This document shows positions 55,301 through 64,000 of a stretch of DNA of 64,000 bases, in pieces (the stretch's first letter is position 1; each line of letters starts with the position of its first letter). Location of the stretch: contig JAEUWY010000005.1 of NCBI GenBank assembly GCA_022059125.1, positions 1,116,001 through 1,180,000 of the forward strand. Direction: 5' to 3'. Origin of the DNA: Corynespora cassiicola (lineage: Eukaryota; Ascomycota; Dothideomycetes; Pleosporales; Corynesporascaceae). Below the pieces are notes generated by a model. That model was given only the letters and a program-made list of their open reading frames with translations, had not been told where the DNA came from and ran no database searches. Position numbers and translations under genes: made by a program.

Positions 55301-57345
55301 TCGTGAACAGAAAGCGCTCAATGACAAGTTCAAGGGCGAGCCAAACTCTGCAGATGACATCAACCAGATCCTGAAGCGCCGTGGACAAAAGATGTTTGAG
55401 CAGTCTGGTAACCAGAAGAAGCTTGAAGAGTTGGATATTGACGCGGTTCTTGAGAATGCTGAAGAACACAAGACCGAGCAAGCCACGGGCCTCACTTCCG
55501 ACGGTGGCGAAGAATTCCTGAAGAACTTCGAGTACACGGACGTAAAGATCGATCTGGAATGGGACGACATCATTCCTAAAGAGGAGCTCGAAGTCGTCAA
55601 GGCCGAGATTCAGCAGAGGAAGGAGGATGAGGAGACGCAGAAGCTCTTGGAAGAGAGTGCCCCACGGAAGCGCAAGGCTGCCGCAGCCAGCGATCGCCAA
55701 CAGAGAGCCGCCAAGAAGCAGGCGCGCGAAAAGAATCAGAATGTTGATGTGGACGACGAAATGTCGGACGACGGTCCTAGTGTCAACAAGGACCCCAAGC
55801 GCCCTCTCAACACCAAAGAGACGCGTAATCTAATTCGGGCATACGAGCGGTACGGTTCCCTCGAAACACGGGGCGAAGAGATGCTCCGCGACGCGAAACT
55901 GGTCGGCCGTGACATGGACGTCATCAAGTCCACATTGGACGAGGTCATAGCCATCAGCCAGGGCCTCGTCGATGCCGAGCAAGCCCGACTCAGGGATCTG
56001 GAAACAAACGAGAAGCGCGCCCTTACCAAAAAGGATAAGAAGGCTGTCTTATTCAACTTCCGCGACGTCAAAAAGCTGAACGCTGACACGATCATTGAAC
56101 GTCCAATCGAAATGCGCGTCCTCAAAGAGGCCATTGCTGCCATATCAGATTGGCGTGCCTTCCGTGTGCCAGATGCGACCAAGCCGGCCAGCTACTCGTG
56201 CGACTGGGGCGTCCGTGAAGACGGCATGCTGTGCGTAGGCATTGCTCGACATGGCTATGGTGCCTGGGTCGCAATCCGCGATGACACCGAACTCGGAATG
56301 GCAGACAAGTTCTTCCTGGAAGAGCACCGCGTCGATAAGAAAGAGGAACGAAGCAAGGCCGACGAGAAGAACGCAAAGTCACCTGGAGCCGTCCATCTTG
56401 TTCGCCGAGCCAATTACCTCCTTACAGTCCTCAGAGAGAAGTCGGGCAAAGACCCCAACGCCAAGCGCCTCATGGAGAACCACCACCGTAACAACAAGAA
56501 GCATCACTTGCATGCTTCGCGGCGGATGGACAAGGCCTCGAGCGTTTCTGCTAGCCCAGCTCCGCCTGGCCAAGCTCGCAAGGTATCATCGCGCGACTCT
56601 GAGCGACCTTCTCACCGGCCTCATAGTAATAGCGAGAGCCGTCACTCTGAAAGCAGGCCCGAGAGCCGAGCTCACGAAAAGAGTCACCGACACTCGGACC
56701 ACCACCGTGTTTCCGACTCACACAAGGACCGTGGCGATCGACGGGCGCATCATTCAGACCGTACCAACACGCCAGATATTCGCCGCAAGGCCAGTGGAGA
56801 CGTTAGCAAGTCCCGCTCCAAGGACGAACGTCACGAGCGCCACGAGCGCCACGAGCGCCACGAGCGCCACGAACGCCACGAGCGCCCGCGGCATCAAGAC
56901 GAGCGACAGCGCTCCATCAGTCACAGCCACAACCGCAGCGTTGACTCTACTCCTGTCAAGAGCAAGGAGTCCAAGGCCGATGACTATCTGGAGCACAAGG
57001 TCAAGCCTGTCCGCGACAACCTCGACCGCCTTAAGAAGGCAACGGCCAAGAACTACCCAGTGAAGGCGCAAATGATCAAGATTCTGAAGGTCGAGCTGCT
57101 GGCGGTGGGTAACTTCATTCGCGCAGAGACGCGGAGCAACCAGGAGCTAGAGGAGCGACTCTGGTAAGTGACATAAAGTGGTTAAGGCACTGCAAGGATT
57201 CAGCTAACCAAAAGTCAGGACATACACAGTCACCAAGTACTGGCCCAAGCCGGGCGTCACCGTCCCCCAGGTTAAGGGCATGTACAACAAGATGCTAACG
57301 ACGGAGATGAACGGCAAGACCAACGGGCAGACGAATGGCTCGTAA
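52399..57345 (+). CDS. Chd1-type chromodomain helicase, chromatin remodeller
   Basis: Five exons (52399-52815, 52864-52890, 52941-53013, 53068-57163 and 57219-57345) sum to 4740 nt, or 1579 residues. After an acidic, disordered N-terminus there are two chromodomains (about residues 270-440; the second contains EYFVKWKGLTYDFCTWE). The SNF2 ATPase follows: Walker A ILADEMGLGKT at about 471, DEAH at about 584, and helicase C motifs (STRAGGLGINLMTADTVILF, then QAMARAHRIGQQ). SANT-SLIDE helices lie at about 1085-1300, then a basic His-Glu-Arg repeat and the DUF4208 C-terminal domain ending YTVTKYWPKPGVTVP. Chd1 slides and spaces nucleosomes over transcribed genes in the nucleus. The 27-nt second exon (GRARPNRRI) restores the conserved LRRSGRARPNRRIVESS. 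An upstream leader exon is possible. Confidence 0.95.
56828..56885 (+). repeat. nine-base tandem repeat encoding His-Glu-Arg in Chd1
   Basis: About six copies of a CACGAGCGC unit encode HERHERHER between the SLIDE region and the C-terminal domain. The unit preserves frame, and copy number may vary between strains. Confidence 0.9.
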
Positions 57346-58371
57346 ATTCCACGGTGCACAAGACCTTCGACGTTGATGTTGACGTCGTACTCGCATAACG
57401 GTTGATTACAAAGGCGTTGTTTGATTTCGGCAAGGTGGATCCCCATCGAGTGCATAGCGTTGGAGTTCCTACGGATATGCCACCTTGTGTTGGCGGCATC
57501 TTCATTTCTTTTACCTTCTGCATCCACACCTGCCACGGCAGCGCGTGCATTATCTGGTGTTTTTGTCTTCTTTTCTCTCTTACATGTTGGGCGCATACAC
57601 GGGCTACCAAAACGGACGGCGGGCATGAAGCATTTTTTTTCGCATGGAAGGCGGGTCTGCATTTGGTCTCATCACAGATTTTGGTCTCCTCACAGATGCA
57701 TGGTGTGCGGCACTTTTTTCTTTCCTTCTCTCGCCGTGCCCTCTGCTCCGCATCGGAGGCATCCAGTACCACGGCAGCGGTGGACTAAACAAGCATTGAT
57801 TACCACAGTTTCTAGAACTAGCCGCTGTTGCTAGAAAACAATGGAAGCGCACAAGGATACATGGCCTGTCTCTGGAGAGTGTGATGTCGTGATGCATGCA
57901 ACAGAGGTCGTGTGAGCAGGCGCGGGATTTTGACAGCTCGGACATGCGCCGCAGTCGCGGGGGGACAGTGACGGGGTCACACGAGAGACTGGCCAATGCC
58001 CGTGCGAGTCGGCGAGGAAAGGCACCGTCGGTGAGTTGTTTGATTCTGGGGGGCGGGAGAGAGAAACTGGAGCACTGGGGCCATGTGGTGTTGGCGGTGG
58101 TGGTGGAGTGGGTAGCGCCCCATGTGACGCAACGAGCGATGACGGCAGGAGGCCAATCAGCAAGGGTGGCTGCGGTGCGTGCGCCGTGCGCATCAGTCGT
58201 GTTGATATTGCTGCTGGGCCTGCCCTGACGCGCCGTTTCCTCGCCTTTTTAGACTTTTTGCCATCTCGGTGCTCACCGCGTTTCGTCCATTTCGCCCGCT
58301 CCGCCCATTATTTATACATCGCGCCCGCGCCCGCCCATGCGCTGTCTCGTCCTCTCTCTGCCTTCTCCGTC
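57346..58371. other. intergenic between Chd1 and Ppn1
   Basis: About 1 kb holding the Chd1 3' region and the Ppn1 promoter. Overlapping open frames on both strands are without domains. The last 100 bases before 58372 are pyrimidine-rich, as in many fungal leaders. Confidence 0.55.
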
Positions 58372-60818
58372 ATGTTGAAACCACGGGACGCGCTGATCTG
58401 GGGGCTCTGCGCGCTGCCCGGAGCTTGCAGGGCTGCCCCGCAGTCTGGCGCAGGAACCGGCACCCCAGCCTCTGGAGTCGAGAGCCGCGAAGGCCACTCG
58501 GGGCGCCGTCTGCAGGGCCGCTTTCTACACATTACCGGTGGGTGCGCTCCTGAACTGGATGCTCTGGTACGCCGTCTCGGAGGAAATGCGACGCTGACCG
58601 TGCGTGCAGATTTTCACCCAGACCCCTTCTACAAGACGTATGCCGCCACTTCGTCCGATGCCGCCTGCCACCGAAAGCGCGGCCCAGCCGGCGTCTATGG
58701 CGCAGAAACCTCGGGCTGCGACTCGCCCTACTCGCTTGTCAACGAGACGTTCAAATGGATCGATGAGCACATCAAGGACAAGGTCGACTTCGTTGTGTGG
58801 ACCGGGGACTCGGCGCGCCACGACAACGACGAGAAGATTCCACGCACCCAGAAGCAGATAATCAAGCAGAACGAGTTCGTCGTCAGCAAATTCGCCCAAG
58901 TCTTTGGCAATCAGGGCAGCGGCCATGACTCCACTAGCGACTACATCGTCCCGATTGTCCCTACCTTCGGAAACAATGACATCATGCCGCACAACATTTT
59001 CCTAGCTGGGCCCAACAAGTGGACTATGAAATACTTGGACATTTGGAGGGACTTCATTCCCGAGGCCCAGCGCCACCAGTTCCAGCAGGGCGGGTGGTTC
59101 TACAAGGAGGTCATCCCCGGGAAACTAGCTGTCATCAGTCTTAATACCATGTGGGTAGCCATCCCAGCAACGTGGGGGTGCCATTGTCGCTAATCCCTAC
59201 TAGGTACTTTTTCGACTCCAACTCGGGCGTCGACGGATGCGCCGACAAGAAAGAGCCAGGTTACGAGCACATGGAATGGCTCCGAATCCAGCTGCAGCTG
59301 ATGCGCGAGCAGGGCCTCAAGGCCATTTTGATTGGTCACGTGCCACCGGCCCGGGTCGACAGCAAGGAGAGCTGGGACGAGACTTGCTGGCAAAAGTTCA
59401 CCCTCTGGGAGCGGCAGTATCGCGACGTCATCGTCACATCGCTGTTCGGCCACATGAACATTGACCACTTCATGCTGCAGGATTTCAAACAACTGAAGAA
59501 GAGTACAAAGAAGGGAAAAATGGCAAGCGCAAGCTCATTCAAGACTTCTGCCGACGGAGATGTCGCTCTTTACGAGGATGGTGAGGTCACGCTGGCGTCT
59601 GCATCAGACTATCTGCTCGACCTGGGGGCTGCATGGGCTAAACTACCCGTGCCTCCGAAATCCAAAGGAAAATCGCTGTCGGAGCCCGAGGATCTCGATG
59701 ACGACGAGCAAGAAACGTCAGCCTGGCAAAGGCTCGTAAACATGTTTTCTTCGTCGAACAAGGGTACAGACGGCGGGAAGAGCGGAAAGAGCGATAAGAA
59801 GAAATACCTGGACAAGATTGGCGGGAAGTACGCCGAACGCTACAGCGTTTCCCTCGTATCACCAAGCGTGGTCCCGAATTACTTCCCCACCCTCCGCATC
59901 TTCGAGTACGACATCACGGGACTGGAGGGCATTGGAGTCCCAGCACAGAATGTTTCCCAGTATCTGGACGGCAACTCAGTATCGGACCACCAATTCTCTG
60001 ACGACGAGAGTTACCAGCGGGAAGTCAATGCCATCATCAAGACCAAGCAAAAGAAGAAGGAAAAGGAGCTGAAGAAACGCAAGAAATACAAGTTCAAAAT
60101 CCCGGAAGGGCCATCGAAATCTTCTCCGCCGGGCCCAGCGTATTCCGTACAGCCGCTTTCGCTCCTAGGCTACGTCCAGTACTTTGCCAACCTGACCCGC
60201 ATCAACAATGATTTCGTAGACCCCAAGTCGCGCTCGATATCAGTCAATGAAAATTCGCCCCGTACCATCTTCGGCCTCGAAATTGATGAGGACGGAAACG
60301 TGGAAAGCAACAAGTGGAAGGAGGGTAAGCACCGGAAGCACCAAGGCAAGAAGCCACGTCCTAAACCTCATCCCAAGAAATTTAGCTTCGAGATCGAATA
60401 CGATACTAGGAGCGACAAGCGCTGGAAGCTCAAGGATCTTACTGTCCGAAGCTATGTCGACCTTGCTAGGCGCATCGGACACGACAAGGCAGGCAAAAAG
60501 GCAGCGCTTTCCGAGGAGGATTACGAGCTTAGTGAGAGCGAGGACCACGAGGACCACGAGGACCACGAGGATCTTACCAACGACCTAGAGGATGAGCTGG
60601 ACTCCCAGAAGAAAGGCAAGAAGAAGAAGGGCAAGAAGAAGCATGGCAAAAAGCACCACAAGCATAACCAGAATGGACCATGGTATACATTTGTCCACCG
60701 CGCCTTTGTCAGCACCATGGATGCCCAAGATATTGAAGAGATGTTTGGGGTTGGCTTTGGAGTCGAAGAGGGGCCCCATGGCGGCAGCGCTCAAGAACAA
60801 GAGGTGTTGGAGTTGTAG
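58372..60818 (+). CDS. Vacuolar endopolyphosphatase Ppn1
   Basis: Three exons (58372-58537, 58610-59150 and 59204-60818) sum to 2322 nt, or 773 residues. It has a hydrophobic N-terminal segment (ALIWGLCALPGACRAAP) that may be a signal or anchor. The metallophosphatase ligands are in order: DFHPDPFY at about residue 56, TGDSARHDND at about 120, FGNNDI at about 177, GHVPPA at about 280 and GHMNIDH at about 317. The family cleaves long-chain polyphosphate in the vacuole and is usually a type II membrane protein. The C-terminal half has lysine-rich insertions and the sequence LPTLRIFEYDITG expected of Ppn1. Intron 1 (72 nt) is stop-free and in phase, and sits immediately before the first metal ligand. 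Acidic EDH repeats near residue 680 come from a 9-base tandem repeat. Confidence 0.93.
60533..60570 (+). repeat. nine-base tandem repeat in Ppn1
   Basis: Three to four copies of a GAGGACCAC unit encode EDHEDHEDH, followed by a lysine-rich tract. Confidence 0.85.
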
Positions 60819-61298
60819 GATGTGGGCTGCATACATACACATACACATACACACGGTGAGATACCCCTGGGTTCAGCCCCATATACAGGGCTTTTGTTTT
60901 GTTTTAGCGGATTGAGATGATTGTCTGCGTTTGAGCATTGTCGGTTTATCTGGTCGAGTTTCGACACATCTTTGCATCATGATCGTATACGAGGAGAGTG
61001 ATGGAGGCATGGATGGCGTTTTTATCGCTTTTTTTTTCTGGGAATATTCTTGCTTCGTCTGTCATTGAGGGTTTTCAGTTGCATTTCCAGGGAGCGTTGC
61101 ATGGAATTAGAGGATTTCGTTCAGCTTGCGTACAATACATGTGTTTTTAGTGCTCTTTCATGTTGAGTTTGCTGGGATCTGAGGGGAATGTTTTGATTAT
61201 TGAACAAGATTGTTGAATCTTTTCATCTTTATAGTAGTTGTACTGCAGTTCGTGAATGCATTCGCCTCGAACTCCAATCCGCCAGTCCATGCTCCCTA
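60819..61298. other. intergenic, convergent 3' ends of Ppn1 and Zn2Cys6 gene
   Basis: A 480-bp stretch with a CATACA-type short repeat at about 60829-60855 and a T8 tract near 61033. No gene is seen. Confidence 0.6.
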
Positions 61299-63040
61299 CT
61301 ACAGCCCCGCCTCGACCAAATCCTGCAGCTTTTTCACCATGTTCCGGGTGTGGTAACCTAGTCTCGCCTCGACATCGGTAATTATATTCCAGATACGCGC
61401 CTTGCGCGTGAGGCCGTTGATATGCTTTGCCGCTATATTGCATCGAGAAATAATTAGCTTATTTCAGCCCTTTTAGAAACTCTGTAACGCATAGAGTGCC
61501 GGAATCATTTACGTACCGAAAAACAATCCGTGTGTACCAAAAACCTTGACCGAGTCCGGAAAGTTTGAAATGGCAATGTTGGTTATGCGCATGGCTTGGT
61601 CCTGGATGAGGGGCTTGTACGAAGGATCCTGTAGCGTAGGCTCAGTGTAGAGCAAGATGTGTACAACATGATACCAAAACGCCGCCGCAGCTGTGATACA
61701 ACAGATCTCTGTCAGCAATACATCCACGCAATTCAAACGGTGGAAATGGAAAGAATCTCAAAAACTCACCCGCAGCCGTAACCCCAAAATACACCTTCCG
61801 AAACCCATCCTCATCCGCGTCCCCATACGGCACCCCAACAAACGTATCACTAAGACTCGCCCTCCACTCCTCCAACTCGTTCAAAAACCTCTGCCTCTCC
61901 ACCCGCCCGGCCTCCGTCTGCCCATCGGCCCCATACACCAGATTGATAACCCGCGCCAAAATCCACAGCACGCGATTCCCCAACACATCCTCACGCCTCT
62001 CCCCCTCCTCCCAACAAACATTCCAATCCTCGGGGTTAAGCACGAGCGACTGCCCATTCCCCAACGCAATCGCAATCTCATGCCTCACATAGACCCAGAA
62101 GTTCGCGCCATCGATGCCCGTACTCCGCGCCGTGATCCCGTGGTGTTTGATCAACATGGTGAGCCCTAGGAAGTGGCGGCGGTGGTGCTCGGAGCCGAGG
62201 GCGGCGACGATCTCGTAGCTAGAGAGGATGATGGTGGCGGTGAGGGCGTGGGAGTGGTCGTGCGAGTTTAGGGCGTGGATGAGGAGGCGGAGGGCGGAGC
62301 CGTAGTGGGCCTGCGCGACCGGGTCCCAGTAGCGGTTCGTGCAGTTGTTGGCGAGGGCGAGGTGCTTTGCGGTGAAGGCGCAGATGCCGTGGAAGAGGAG
62401 CGGGGAGGAGAGGGCGAAACGTGGGATAGATAGTTGGTAGGTGCATGTGTGGTCCATGAGGTCCATCCAGGTGGCCACGGTACGGAGGTAGGTCTGCAGC
62501 AAGAAGGCGGTCTCGGAGGTTAGGGTGACGGAGGAGACGGTAGAGGAGCGGTCGGAGGTGTCGTCGGGAGTCATCAGGTTGATGTAGGTAAGCATGTCGG
62601 TGGGTGGGGATTCGGAGGGCACTTGGTCGAGGCCTGATATTCGCGGTTTAAAAATGTCCCATGTTGAGGCTGGGGCATCAATAGCTGGCGGGACCGATGA
62701 AAAGGCGGGTGGTAGTGGCTCAGCGCTATTACTCTCAGGAAGTGGAGTCGATTCAAGGGTAGTGATGCTGTATTCGGATGGAGCAATGAAATTCGATTGG
62801 ACACACTGGAGATTGAGTCGTTCACAATTGCTGCAGATAGGTTTCTTTTCATCACATCTGGCATGGCGTGTTTTGCACGTATTACTGTATGCACTGTCAG
62901 TGATTCGAATTCATGAATACAGATAGCTCATACCATCCTACAGCTATTAGTCACTGAGTTTTGAGTTGAAGGTGTTACTGACCAGTCTTTCTTCGAGATC
63001 CGCCGCGGCGTTTCTTCTTCAATGACTGGGAATTTTCCAT
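61299..63040 (-). CDS. Zn2Cys6 binuclear cluster transcription factor
   Basis: Five exons (62983-63040, 62934-62937, 61770-62884, 61517-61690 and 61299-61432) sum to 1485 nt, or 494 residues. The zinc cluster has canonical spacing, C21-x2-C24-x6-C31-x6-C38-x2-C41-x6-C48, preceded by a basic KKKRRGGSRRKTG stretch. The rest resembles the fungal-specific transcription-factor region, with helical segments such as LLQTYLRTVATWMDLMDHTC and SSPLLFHGICAFTAKHLALA. Such proteins bind CGG-type sites in the nucleus and regulate metabolism or development; the targets are unknown. The first Cys codon is split between a 4-nt exon and the next exon. No metabolic cluster surrounds it, so its regulon is not obvious from context. 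Confidence 0.88.
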
Positions 63041-64000
63041 TGAATATAAACCTTACTACAATGGGCTGCTCTGTTCAAGGTTGGGCATGTCAGCGATTCA
63101 GTCACATTGCCGACGCAACATGAGTGTTGCTTTTATATACTACTTCGTTGACAGCTCTCTAGTATAAGGCGCTGTGTATATTTTCATCGAATGCGTTCTT
63201 TGGACAACAATGATCATGCAGGGCCTACTGGATTACAGCTTGATGCGCCAAGCCGTCCATATAAACGTACCTTTTAGTTAAAAAAAAATTCCAAAATCTT
63301 ATGCCAGAATACACACCAAAGCCCCAGAATGCAAGAAGTTGCACTTGAACAAGAAAAAACCCGTATATCAATCGCCGCCCACGTGTATCAGATTGCAGTT
63401 GTTGAGTCAGTTTAGTAATACATCAACAGAGTTGATCGGTCAGACTAGACGCCGCTTGTTATTCTAGAGACCGGCGGTACTTGAATAGATGATATTCTTC
63501 TTGAAACGAATTCGATAGAATATATTATTTTAGTCATATAAAGCTAGTTTGTGGAGAGAGAAAACTTGGTGAGGAGGCAGAGCAAGAATTGTTTTCCTTA
63601 GTCTCTGGCTTTGTCATCAATTCGGATGCATTGCCATCTTCTCGCGCTCTCACGTGCTAACGCTTCCCCCGCGATTCCTGCGTCCGTGCACGTGGGGTAT
63701 TCATCACACCACATCGTGCTCATACCTACGTAGTTTTGGTACTAGGTCATCTGATTAGGGTGCTAAGGTATATGATACATTTCGTCTAACCCAGCGTTCG
63801 TCTATTATCCTAATACCCTTCTTCTAGGTAGAGATTAAATCACGAGTGCCTCATAACCTTATCTGCCCACCCCACCATAGCCTCCGGCTATTCGACGGCC
63901 GCGACATCGTAGCTTTGATAACCTCACAACCCCACGGAAGATACCATCCAACATAAAAAATGAAGCCCCTCGTGATACACCCGCCGCTACTAAACTCTGC
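63041..64000. other. upstream region of Zn2Cys6 gene, no gene seen
   Basis: About 960 bp, AT-rich at 63260-63560. It contains the promoter of the Zn2Cys6 gene. I see no supported open frame, RNA gene or repeat to the window end. Confidence 0.5.

Overview
This window is a piece of a filamentous ascomycete (Pezizomycotina) nuclear chromosome. The evidence is short introns (about 45-85 nt) with GT/GC...AG ends and CTAAC/CTGAC-type branch sites, fungus-restricted genes (Trs65, Iml2, Nud1/Cdc11-type SIN scaffold, Ppn1, Zn2Cys6 regulator), and conserved genes on both strands spaced by 0.2-2.8 kb. A Dothideomycete is my guess; the sequence alone does not settle the class. I saw no rRNA, tRNA, CRISPR, intact transposon or virus-like sequence.

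Layout, left to right: Rtp1-type RNA polymerase II assembly factor (+); SmF spliceosomal protein (-); a 2.8 kb gene-poor stretch; a small secreted Kex2-cleavable repeat precursor (+), the most unusual gene here; a DUF866/CZIB zinc protein (-); a mitochondrial PPR protein (+); an UNC-45/She4 myosin chaperone (-); the Nud1/Cdc11 septation scaffold (-); an unknown disordered protein (+); Kcs1 inositol hexakisphosphate kinase (+); an unknown seven-TM protein (-); a short-chain dehydrogenase (+); Iml2 (-); Sem1/Dss1 (+); phosphoglycerate kinase (-); an Mpv17/PMP22 protein (-); Prp40 (-); Trs65 (+); Rli1/ABCE1 (-); Chd1 remodeller (+); Ppn1 endopolyphosphatase (+); and a Zn2Cys6 transcription factor (-).

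The genes are mostly independent housekeeping functions: splicing (SmF, Prp40), transcription and chromatin (Rtp1, Chd1), ribosome recycling (Rli1), proteasome and mRNA export (Sem1), trafficking (Trs65), cytokinesis (Nud1, She4), phosphate metabolism (Kcs1, Ppn1) and glycolysis (Pgk1). It is not a biosynthetic cluster. Several are divergent pairs sharing promoters (Prp40/Trs65, Iml2/Sem1, Rli1/Chd1).

Two themes deserve attention. First, the gene at 7354-7876 has a signal peptide followed by six repeats ending in Trp-Gly, four of them followed by dibasic Kex2 sites, and its stop codon falls directly after the last Trp-Gly; it looks like a peptide-signal or RiPP precursor, with no maturation enzyme nearby. 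Second, the window is rich in unusual splicing: coding exons of 4, 6, 12, 18, 20 and 27 nt, and three GC-AG introns. The exon models were joined by hand; every complete model gives a total coding length divisible by three.
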